A stretch of 64,000 bases of DNA. Source: Theocolax elegans (Eukaryota > Arthropoda > Insecta > Hymenoptera > Cerocephalidae). The notes under the pieces are model-generated. The model made no database searches, was not told where the DNA came from, and was given only the letters and a program-made list of their open reading frames with translations. Below, piece after piece: positions 14,310 to 23,407 of this stretch (position 1 is the stretch's first letter; each line of letters opens with the position of its first letter). The stretch is taken from the NCBI GenBank assembly GCA_026168455.1, contig JANSJX010000045.1, positions 62,001 to 126,000 of the forward strand, in the 5' to 3' direction. Both the position numbers and the translations under genes were made by a program.

Positions 14310-14520
14310 AGATGTCGAATTTTTATGTGCGAGGTCCATTGTAATTCCTTGTCATTTGTGCCATATTTGGTGTTGTATGTTGCATTGTTCTGTGTTTTTA
14401 ATTATTAATCAAGGAACAATACACAAACAAAAACAAAGTGGGTTTGAAAAAAAGCAACTTTGAGATATTATATAATGGTATTGCGTACATAAACGCGATA
14501 TTTCTGGATTAATTAAGATC
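14310..14520. other. Indel-rich stretch in satellite B
   Basis: Within about 200 bp several single-base gains and losses occur relative to neighbouring monomers: a shortened T run, an altered ACAATACACAAAC box, CAACTTTGAG lacking a T, and CTGGATTAATTAAG lacking an A and a T. Homologous monomers about 900-1,300 bp downstream are clean. It resembles uncorrected long-read sequence. Confidence 0.5.
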
Positions 14521-17211
14521 GTAATTCCGTACTGATGTCGAATTTTTTATGTGCAAGGTCCATTGTATAATGCCTTGTAATATGTGCCATATATTGTGTT
14601 GTATGTTGCATTGTTTTGTGTTTTTAATTATAAATCAAGAAACAATACAACAAACAAAACAAACTGGATTTCAAAAAAAGCAACTTTTGAGATATTATAT
14701 AATGGTATTGCTTACATAAACGCGATATTTCTGGATATAATTAAGATCGTAATTCCGTACAGATGTCGAATTTTTTATGTTCGAGGGCCATTGTAATTCC
14801 TTGTTTTATGTGCCATATTTTGTGTTGTATGTTGCATTGTTCTGTGTTTTTAAGTATAAATCAAGGAACAATACAACAAACAAAACATGGTGGGCTTTTA
14901 ATAAAAACAACTGTTGAGATATTACATGATGGTATAGCTTAAATAAACGCACTGTTTTTGGATATAATTAAGAGTGTAATTCTGTACAGATGTCGAATTT
15001 TTATGTGCAAGGTCCATTGTAATGCCTTGTCATATGTGCTATATTTTATGTTGTATGGTGCATTGGTTTGTGTTTTTAATTATAAATCAAGGAACAATAC
15101 AACAAACAAAACATGGTGGGCTTTTAATAAAAACAACTGTTGAGATATTACATGATGGTATTGCTTATATAAACGCGATATTTCTGGATATAATTAAGAT
15201 CGTAATTCCGTACAGATGTCGAATTTTTTATGTGCGAGGTCCATTGTAATTCCTTGTCATTTGTGCCATATTTTGTGTTGTATGTTGCATTGTTCTGTGT
15301 TTTTAATTATTAATCAAGGAACAATACAACAAACAAAACAAAGTGGGTTTGAAAAAAAGCAACTTTTGAGATATTATATAATGGTATTGCTTACATAAAC
15401 GCGATATTTCTGGATATAATTAAGATCGTAATTCCGTACTGATGTCGAATTTTTTATGTGCAAGGTCCATTGTATAATGCCTTGTAATATGTGCCATATA
15501 TTGTGTTGTATGTTGCATTGTTTTGTGTTTTTAATTATAAATCAAGAAACAATACAACAAACAAAACAAACTGGATTTCAAAAAAAGCAACTTTTGAGAT
15601 ATTATATAATGGTATTGCTTACATAAACGCGATATTTCTGGATATAATTAAGATCGTAATTCCGTACAGATGTCGAATTTTTTATGTTCGAGGGCCATTG
15701 TAATTCCTTGTTTTATGTGCCATATTTTGTGTTGTATGTTGCATTGTTCTGTGTTTTTAAGTATAAATCAAGGAACAATACAACAAACAAAACATGGTGG
15801 GCTTTTAATAAAAACAACTGTTGAGATATTACATGATGGTATAGCTTAAATAAACGCACTGTTTTTGGATATAATTAAGAGTGTAATTCTGTACAGATGT
15901 CGAATTTTTTATGTGCAAGGTCCATTGTAATGCCTTGTCATATGTGCTATATTTTATGTTGTATGGTGCATTGGTTTGTGTTTTTAATTATAAATCAAGG
16001 AACAATACAACAAACAAAACATGGTGGGCTTTTAATAAAAACAACTGTTGAGATATTACATGATGGTATAGCTCAATTAAACGTGATATTTCTGGATATA
16101 ATTAAGATCGTAATTCCGTACAGATGTTGAATTTTTTATGTTCGAGGGCCATTGTAATTCCTTGTTATATGTGCCATATTTTGTGTTGTATGTTGCATTG
16201 TTCTGTGTTTTTAATTATTAATCAAGGAACAATACAACAAACAAAACAAAGTGGGTTTTAAATGAAGGCAACTGTTGAGATATTACATGATGGTTTAACT
16301 TAAATAAACGCGATATTTCTGGATATAATTAAGATCGTAATTCCGTACAGATGTCGAATTTTTTGTGTTCGAGGGCCATTGTAATTCCTTGTTATATGTG
16401 CCATATTTTGTGTTGTATGTTGCATTGTTCTGTGTTTTTAAGTATAAATCAAGGAACAATACAACAAACAAAACATGGTGGGCTTTTAATGAAAACAACT
16501 GTTGAGATATTACATGATGGTATAGCTTAAATAAACGTGATATTTTTGTATATAATTAAGAGAGTAATTTCGTACAGATGTCGAATTTTTTATGTGCAAT
16601 GTCCATTGTATAATGCCTTGTCATATGTGCCATATTTTGTGTTGTATGTTGCATTGTTCTGTGTTTTTAATTATAGATCAAGGAACAATACAACAAACAA
16701 AATATTGTGGGCTTTTAATGAAAACAACTGTTGAGATATTACATGATGGTTTAACTTAAATAAACGCGAGATTTCTGGATATAATTAAGATCGTAATTCC
16801 GTACAGATGTCGAATTTTTTATGTTCGAGGGCCATTGTAATTCCTTGTTATATGTGCCATATTTTGTGTTGTATGTTGCATTGTTCTGTGTTTTTAAGTA
16901 TAAATCAAGGAACAATACAACAAACAAAACAAAGTGGGTTTTAAATGAAGGCAACTGTTGAGATATTACATGATGGTTTAACTTAAATAAACGCGATATT
17001 TCTGGATATAATTAAGATCGTAATTCCGTACAGATGTCGAATTTTTTATGTTCGAGGGCCATTGTAATTCCTTGTTATATGTGCCATATTTTGTGTTGTA
17101 TGTTGCATTGTTCTGTGTTTTTAAGTATAAATCAAGGAACAATACAACAAACAAAACATGGTGGGCTTTTAATGAAAACAACTGTTGAGATATTACATGA
17201 TGGTATAGCTT

Positions 17212-17216
17212 AAATA
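17212..17216. other. Satellite B / satellite A junction
   Basis: Satellite B switches to satellite A across the shared pentamer AAATA, present in both parents (GCTTAAATAAACG in B, CGAAATATCAAGG in A). The same junction recurs at 44817-44821 and 48703-48707, so it arose once and was then amplified. Confidence 0.85.
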
Positions 17217-18532
17217 TCAAGGAAATCCCGTAATTATTAGCGTCATTCCAAAATATCTCATAAATTCCCGAAATATCCTGGAAATCCCGTAATTAGTAGC
17301 GTCATTCCACAATATCTCAGAAATTCCCGAAAGATCCAGGAAATCCCGTAATTGGTGGATTCATCCCGAATTTCCTCAGATATTCCCGAAATATCCAGGA
17401 AATCCCTTGTTTAGTAGAGTTATCCAGAAATACCTCAGAAATTCCCGAAATATCGAGGAAATTCCGTTATTATTGGTGTTATCCCGAATTTTCCCAGAAA
17501 TTCCCGAAAGATCCAGGAAATCCCGTAATTGGTAGAGTCATCACGAATTTGCTCAGATATTCCCGAAATATCAAGGAAATCCCGTAATCATTCCAAAATA
17601 TCTCATAAATTCCCGAAATATCCTGGAAATCCCGTAATTAGTAGCGTCATTCCACAATATCTCAGAAATTCCCGAAATATCCAGGCAATACCATAATTGG
17701 TAGAGTTTTTTTTTAAATACGTCAGCAATTACCGAAAGATCCAGGAAATTCCGTAATTAGTATACTCATTTCGAATTTCCTCAGAAATTCCCGAAATATC
17801 CAGGAAATCCCGTAATTAGTAGCGTCATCCCGAAATATATCAGAAATTTCTGAAATATCCTGGAAATCCCTTAATTTGTAGAGTTATCCAAAAATACCAC
17901 AGAAATTCTCAAAATATCCAGGAAATCCCTTAATTTGTAAAGTTATCCAGAAATTCCTCAGAAATTCCCGAAATATCCAGGAAATCCCGTAATTAGTGGA
18001 GTCTTTCTGAAATATTTTAGAAATTCCCGAAATATACAGGAAATACCTTATTTAGTAGAGTTATCCAGAAATACCTGAGAAATTCCCGAAAGATCCAGGA
18101 AATTCCGTAATTATTAGTCATCCCGAATTTTTTCAGAAAGTCCCGAAATTTCCAGAAAATCCCGTTATTATTGGTGTTATCCCGAATTTACTCAGATATT
18201 TCCGAAATATCCAGGAAATCCCGTAATTAGTAGAGTTATCCAGAAATATCTCAGAAATTCCCGAAATATCCAGGAAATATCATAATTAGTGGAGTTTTTT
18301 TTTAAATACCTCAGCAATTACCGAAGATCCAGGAAATTCCGTAATTGGTAGAATCGTCACGAAATTCCTCAGATATTCCCGAAATATCCAGAAAATCCCG
18401 TAATTAGTGGAGTCTTTCAGAAATATATCAGAAATTCCCGAAATATCCAGGAAATCCCTTATTTAGTAGATTTACCCAGAAATACCTCAGAAATTCCCGA
18501 AATATCCAGGAAATTCCGATATTATTGGTGTT
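17217..18532 (+). repeat. Satellite A array, block 2 (left flank of element copy 1)
   Basis: The same 59-bp monomers as block 1. The array is interrupted at 18532 by retrotransposon copy 1 and continues at 32434. Its first several hundred bases match the start of the block at 48708. Confidence 0.95.
18529..18532. repeat. 4-bp target-site duplication, left (TGTT)
   Basis: TGTT directly precedes the 5' LTR and recurs directly after the 3' LTR at 32434-32437. Joining the flanks through one TGTT restores a normal satellite A monomer (GGTGTTATCCCG), which confirms the insertion boundaries. Confidence 0.93.
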
Positions 18533-20828
18533 TGTTACGATATGAGGCTCAGCTCGCAGAATTTGCGACCTTACTATGTTGTTCTTATTGTATAACTAAG
18601 AAATATAAACGATCTGACTTAATTGTTAATCACATACTATTGTTATTTTAAGTACAATATTACTTCAATAAATGTTAAACACTTTTATCTGCGTAGGCGA
18701 ATAGATGGCAGTGTGTAGATCTTAAGCGACTAATATGAAATCGGTCTCAGATGCATATCTTGAATGCTGTAGGAGTGGGAGTGACTTGGGTCCACACACC
18801 AAACATCGACCAGTCGAGCACTTCTATTCTCGATAACAACCATGGAATATACCGCCTAAACCGATATTTATTATTATTATTTTTATTATTGTATGATTTC
18901 TCATATATACATATATATATATCAATTCAAGCACTGTGACGTAACTGTACGCTACTATTGGAGTTTACTAGACAACGACGACAGATATCAAAATTTTGAT
19001 AAGAGCCCCACCCCCCCTAAAATTCATCGTTCTATACGATATGCATATTTGTTCCCACCTATACCACCCATTGTCACTATAGTTAACACATATTCGTATA
19101 TACAGTATACTAATGTATGTTCACCCTCGCGGTGGTTGGATAAATGATCAAAATTCTAGATCGCCCACTACAGAGACGAGCCACGCACATCCGCAGATGA
19201 GGTTGGCCCTGCTACGAAAACGTTCCAACACCAATAATAGTCGATACACCGACCATTTCTGGCGGATGAGAGTTCTATCAACGTTGATCGAGTGATACGT
19301 AACTAAACGAGGCGGCTGCCGATAAATGTTACCAGAGGGAGACGATAAGCTGCCGACGACCATCAAACATGCGACAGTCGGTAATATATTACCCACCATC
19401 GATAAGGAGTGAAACTGTCTTACCGACATACGGCAAATCTTCCCGAAACAACTTCTCGATCATGAATAGCGTCGACTGGTACCATCTGAAAACTCTTACA
19501 ATGCAACTGTTTATTTATAATTTTGTTTAAACATATAAAGGGACAAGAACTATATGAATATTATTGAATAACACGTATTGCACCAATCGCAAGATGCGAT
19601 AAAAAACCAGCGTTACTTATATACATACTTTTTATACTAATATACGCATGCTTATTATAAATGAATGTAATGTTACCATTTAAAATTATTATAAATAAGA
19701 AAGGAATATTTCTAATCACAGGAAACATCAGTAAACAGCACTGCGAAACACAAAATCGTCTCTATTCCGAAATTCAACTTAAGCGATCGACTCGAAATTT
19801 CATATACAACAGACTTTTGTAATAAAGATCCTTTTCCCCTCCCGATAATCAATAATATATTAACGAATATTGTAAAACCAACGAACATAGAACATTCTAG
19901 AAGCATATAGAGTAATTATACGATGTAGAAGCCAACGGAATAAATATCATGTATCATTATAACATCCGGTGTTAGATATCGTCGCCAGTTACGATATTTT
20001 CGCGTAGAGTTTAAGTCAGCGTTTCCGCGCTTGACAACAACGGACCAATAAAAAGAGACCAACGCTTCTAGAACCTTCTATGTATCGTCACGCGCGACCA
20101 ATCAGACTGAACTATCCCCGCCACGATGCTACTCACGAGCGCAGTGTGCTCGTCGACTCCCGCCAGTGCTCAGACTGCCTTGATACCGAACGGATGTGCA
20201 ATCGCGCCACTCCGATAATCTTCGAACAGTCTTCTTCTATTAAGATACAAAGTATATTCTAATTTATACCGATAGTAAGCGGACGCGTTCTAATTACCGT
20301 TCCAGCCAATATTTCATTGTTAATATCGCTTAATTATACTGATTTATATTCGTACGTGCACGAGCACCCGCGACATAACGCGAAGAGTGTACACTAAAAA
20401 TAAATAAATAATCGTACCACTTTATTAGATTAAAGTTGATTATCGAGTTATTTATTTCATTACTAATCTTTCCTTATATACATAGAAGGAACTAAGTGTT
20501 AATAAAAGTATAACGTCGAGGTAAAGTATATAATTTAAAAACACGGAAAGTAAATATACGTCGGATCATCGAGGAGGACAGGCTTTCCAATCACGAGAGA
20601 AACAAACTGCACTTTACACGAGGGTTTTGGCACTTCTGCCATCTTGTAAATTCACATAAATAAAGCTTTGCCACACGCTGCCTCATTAAGCTCAACGGAG
20701 GGTCACCACGCCTATCAATCATCGAGAATACGGGAGAAACGATTTAGTCCCTCCGAGCCACGAGACATCTAATCCCATCTCAAACTTACGAACTGCGTAA
20801 AGTCCGAAGGATTGACCAGTACGTTACA
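18533..20828 (+). repeat. 5' LTR, copy 1
   Basis: Begins TGTTACGATATG and ends AGTACGTTACA; the ends form an imperfect inverted repeat (TGTTAC/GTTACA). Length 2,296 bp, the same as the 3' LTR. It contains a candidate AATAAA poly(A) signal near 20658 followed by a downstream tail of about 165 bp, which would fit an R/U5 boundary close to the 3' end. Several weak TATA-like strings exist (for example near 19535 and 20476), but the start of transcription cannot be fixed. Open frames of 60-93 codons occur on both strands and are not supported as genes. Confidence 0.95.
18902..19546 (+). promoter_or_regulatory. Invariant core of the LTR, possible regulatory module
   Basis: By eye this stretch of about 640 bp shows no differences between the copy 1 and copy 2 LTRs, although each flank has roughly ten substitutions plus a small indel in 300-400 bp. 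It contains GTCGGTAA (19377-19384) and TTACCGAC (19420-19427), motifs that recur in the leader. Conservation by function is one reading; recent gene conversion between copies is another. Confidence 0.4.
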
Positions 20829-20829
20829 T

Positions 20830-20847
20830 TGGTGACAGCGGAGGTGG
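20830..20847 (+). other. Primer-binding site, copy 1
   Basis: TGGTGACAGCGGAGGTGG starts one base after the LTR. It begins with TGG, complementary to the CCA end of a tRNA, as expected for minus-strand priming. The tRNA species was not assigned. Confidence 0.85.
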
Positions 20848-20877
20848 GATTTTTCGTCTGAAAAAAAAATACAGAAA

Positions 20878-20887
20878 CAAGGTAAAT
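20878..20887 (+). promoter_or_regulatory. Candidate 5' splice site in leader
   Basis: CAAG|GTAAAT fits the donor consensus, with the exon ending at 20881. It is kept in copy 2 (intron start at 63228 on the minus strand). It could pair with the acceptor at 21805 (leader intron) or with 28038 (env message). Confidence 0.6.
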
Positions 20888-21386
20888 GCATTACCATTAT
20901 TTCATATTTTGCAATTTTCTTACAAACATTTCTATAACTTTGGCATGATTGTATTCAAATACTTATTGATAAATTGCATGAATTTTACTATTTAAAATAT
21001 AGAAGTTCAAACGTATATAATATTAATAATTACTTATTTAATGCATGATTGTTATAATTTGAATGACCGCTAAATTTCTAATTTTATTGTTCACACGGTC
21101 ACGAAATTCATTTATTATTTTTATCGCACTGTTCTAAGAAATAATACGCGAGTGACGCACGAGTAAGACTCGAGTTACTTGATAACGCTTACACTACACT
21201 CTTCGTGTTGCGACACTAACTTTTTATATCTCTATACATACTCTTTTATAACACTGCATAAGTCATATTATTTCATACATACAACTAACCCATTTTTATT
21301 CGACAAATTTTGTTTTCCATATTTCTCATAAACACACATTAAATTTTCATATCCAATTTATATTCGTTACTATTATTATCTTGTGT

Positions 21387-21531
21387 GGGTAAAACCCTGC
21401 CTTACCTACGCAACAGTTATCTACTGTCGGTAACTTACCGATCGTCGATGACAGTTACCCATAGCCGGTATCCGTCGGTAAGTGTTACCCACCAACAGTA
21501 ATCGTCGGTATACTCACCTCACAGGGTAACC
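21387..21531 (+). promoter_or_regulatory. Cluster of GGTA/TACC motifs in leader
   Basis: Ten GGTA or TACC cores occur in 145 bp, in both orientations. They include GTCGGTA at 21426, 21474 and 21504, TTACCGA at 21435, GTTACCC at 21454 and 21484, GCCGGTA at 21464 and GGGTAACC at 21524. They look like degenerate copies of a unit of about 25 bp. The position, in the leader downstream of the LTR, is where the Drosophila gypsy element carries its insulator sites, so a DNA-binding array is plausible. The binding factor is unknown. Confidence 0.5.
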
Positions 21532-21780
21532 CTATATCATTAAATACCAGTAGCTTGCAATTACTTCATCTTCATTTTTCGACAATACGGTAGCCTTCTT
21601 TACCTTGCGGCTTTGTGACGTAACGATAATAATTCATTCAACCTATCATTGGCTTCGATTACTTTCAAGGCGTCAAGCGTTTGCGACATTCTAATTCAAA
21701 TTATATTTTACGAATTTCTTTGTCCCCACATATTAATTTAAAATTTTATTATATATCAGCATTAAGAAACTAGTGCGACA

Positions 21781-21805
21781 TTTCCCTCTTTTCTCCACAT
21801 CCCAG
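21781..21805 (+). promoter_or_regulatory. Candidate 3' splice site upstream of gag
   Basis: A long pyrimidine tract (TTTCCCTCTTTTCTCC) followed by ACATCCCAG, with the cleavage point after 21805. The gag ATG lies 84 nt downstream. Kept in copy 2, with the intron ending at 62302. Confidence 0.5.
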
Positions 21806-21889
21806 CGTCATATTTAGGCTGCTAGACTGTTAACATTAGACACTCGTTACTCGACATATTTTAAAAAAAAAAAATAAACACGCGTTACT

Positions 21890-23407
21890 ATGTCGGACTC
21901 CGAAGTCGAATATACAGTAGAGGATCTTAAACGGGAAAGAGCCGAAGTGAAAGAAAGAGAACACCGATTACGTCGATTGGAGGCAGCACTAATAGAGAAA
22001 GAGACAAAGATGCTCAACGAGGTTAAGGAAACGCAGCAAATAACGCTAGACGCTTTGCACGACGCTGAGCAAGCAAACGAACAGCTGACCCTCCAGCTGG
22101 CCGAGGAAAGACGACAACGAGTAGACAGAGGAAGGGAAATGACGACGCCGACCGACGCGCATCGATCAACACTCACGACCTCGCCACGCACAATATTCGA
22201 TACGTCTTGTGTAAAAGACCCAACGACGCCCAGTAAAACGTCAACGAACCCGCGAATTATACACAATGAACCGTATTCTGGACCACTTCTCCAACAAATG
22301 TCGGATATTAGAAGAGCTGTCGACGAACTCAGACAAAATAGAATGGCTAGGGATCCCAACAATGGAGGTCAGGCGGGAACTAATAACTTGTATGTACCGC
22401 CCAATGTTTACGTAAAAGAAGCTCTTCATGGAGTCCCAAGGTTCAATGGTACCAATCTTATGAAATTCGCACGCGCCTGCAAACGAGCAGTTAAATCGAT
22501 CCCTCGCGCGTTAGAAGTAGAGATCGTCAAATTATTAAAGAATAAACTGGACGACCAACCCTATACGGCCGTGGACGGCATGGAATTCGATAATCTAGAA
22601 GAGTTCATCGACCGTTTAAAAGTAGTTTTTGCACCAACCGAGACAATGAATCATCTGAGAGGGAAGTTGGACTCTATTAAGCATCTTTACGCCGAACCGC
22701 TGCTCAACTATATATCAAGGGTCACTGACATCAAAGATGCTATGCTGGATAGAAGAAGGTTTGACGTTAATGACGATCTCGACGCTCGTGAAATTTTAGA
22801 AATCGAACGAGAAGCTATTGAAGGATTTCGCGATGGATTACGTCCCGCATTTCGCAACCAACTTAAAGATCCGCGTCACCTAACCTACCAGGAAGTAGTC
22901 GATGACGCCATAGCCGTCGATAAACAAATGGAGAGAGATGAAATTAAACACGGCGGGAACAAGGCACGGAGTTTCGGCGAGCGCGACGAACGCAAAGATT
23001 TCGAACGAAACAACCATAGACGTCCGGTCAATACACACAGCATATTTCAAAATCGGGACCGGCAGAATTACAATAAATATCAAAGACAAGACGATAGAAA
23101 TTTCAGAGGTCGAAGAAATTATGATAATTACTACTCAGGAAGATACGAGAGGAATTTAAACAGAGATTTTAGAGAACCGAGTAGTCGACAAGATGGACCA
23201 AAAGTAATGCCGACGTGTAATTATTGCAAAAACTACGGTCACGAGGTCAGCGAATGCAGGAAATTAAAGTGGCGAAATGACCAGGAAGATAAACTAAGAA
23301 ACCAGGGAAACGAGAGCATGGCGGCGCAGAAGGGGCAAGCGCTGCCAAGTACATCCAGATGCCCCACAAACCAAGTGAGGATGCGCCAGTCTACATCGTC
23401 AAACTAA
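21890..23407 (+). CDS. gag: Gag polyprotein, copy 1
   Basis: Structural polyprotein of 505 aa that would assemble the virus-like particle and package the RNA. Residues about 10-85 are highly charged and heptad-like (KRERAEVKERE and onward), a likely coiled coil. Residues about 174-347 resemble the retrotransposon capsid domain. Residues about 350-430 are rich in Arg, Asn and Tyr, as in RNA-binding nucleocapsid regions. A CCHC zinc knuckle follows: C443-x2-C446-x4-H451-x4-C456. The start is the first ATG after the putative leader acceptor. The 3' end overlaps pol in the -1 frame (pol frame opens at 23293), and a frameshift signal lies in the overlap. Fully open, with no breaks. Confidence 0.95.
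   Translation: MSDSEVEYTVEDLKRERAEVKEREHRLRRLEAALIEKETKMLNEVKETQQITLDALHDAEQANEQLTLQLAEERRQRVDRGREMTTPTDAHRSTLTTSPRTIFDTSCVKDPTTPSKTSTNPRIIHNEPYSGPLLQQMSDIRRAVDELRQNRMARDPNNGGQAGTNNLYVPPNVYVKEALHGVPRFNGTNLMKFARACKRAVKSIPRALEVEIVKLLKNKLDDQPYTAVDGMEFDNLEEFIDRLKVVFAPTETMNHLRGKLDSIKHLYAEPLLNYISRVTDIKDAMLDRRRFDVNDDLDAREILEIEREAIEGFRDGLRPAFRNQLKDPRHLTYQEVVDDAIAVDKQMERDEIKHGGNKARSFGERDERKDFERNNHRRPVNTHSIFQNRDRQNYNKYQRQDDRNFRGRRNYDNYYSGRYERNLNRDFREPSSRQDGPKVMPTCNYCKNYGHEVSECRKLKWRNDQEDKLRNQGNESMAAQKGQALPSTSRCPTNQVRMRQSTSSN
23305..23365 (+). promoter_or_regulatory. -1 programmed frameshift signal (slippery heptamer plus pseudoknot)
   Basis: GGGAAAC at 23305-23311 sits in the gag frame as G GGA AAC, the canonical X XXY YYZ arrangement; a -1 slip enters the pol frame. 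After an 8-nt spacer, GGCGGCGC (23320-23327) pairs with GCGCTGCC (23339-23346) through 8 pairs, one of them G-U. GGGGCA (23332-23337) in the loop pairs with TGCCCC (23360-23365). This gives an H-type pseudoknot with a 4-nt first loop, a single A between the stems and a 13-nt last loop. The signal is identical in copy 2 (60796-60802 and 60742-60787, minus strand). Confidence 0.9.

Larger units (their letters stand above)
8036..17216 (+). repeat. Satellite B array, block 1 (~226-bp monomer)
   Basis: About 40 tandem copies of a monomer of roughly 226-227 bp; the marker GAACAATACAACA recurs, for example, at 8117, 8344 and 8584. One early unit is about 240 bp because of a 13-bp internal duplication near 8448-8470. 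Longer periods are visible: about 679 bp (three monomers) between 10.97 and 12.95 kb, and about 907 bp (four monomers) between 14.5 and 16.1 kb. A truncated monomer sits near 14212. Each unit contains an inverted repeat around its TGTTGCATTGTTC box. Short open frames of 60-122 codons are by-products of the repeat and are not annotated as genes. Confidence 0.96.
20829..21889 (+). other. Untranslated leader of copy 1
   Basis: A 1,061-nt leader between the LTR and the gag start. It holds the primer-binding site, a splice donor at 20881/20882, a cluster of GGTA/TACC motifs (21387-21531) and a strong 3' splice site ending at 21805. No open frame of interest was seen. The leader may therefore contain an intron removed from some transcripts. 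Confidence 0.8.

Noticed and set aside
8241..17220. Many 60-122-codon open frames in satellite B, some starting at a shared ATG (GATGTCGAAT)
   Set aside because: They repeat with the monomer, vary in frame and length with each indel, and occur on both strands; they are by-products of a stop-poor repeat.
19148..19429. 93-codon frame antisense to the LTR, identical in all complete LTRs
   Set aside because: It lies inside the invariant DNA core, so its conservation is explained at the nucleotide level. No recognisable domain and no start context to support it.
19533..19541. TATAAAG as the LTR TATA box
   Set aside because: One of several similar strings in AT-rich LTR DNA; its distance from the putative poly(A) region gives no support for it over the others.
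20830..20852. Assignment of the primer tRNA from the longer complement of the primer site
   Set aside because: The complement looks tRNA-like, but the spacing of T-arm and acceptor does not fit a standard tRNA without gaps, so no species is named.
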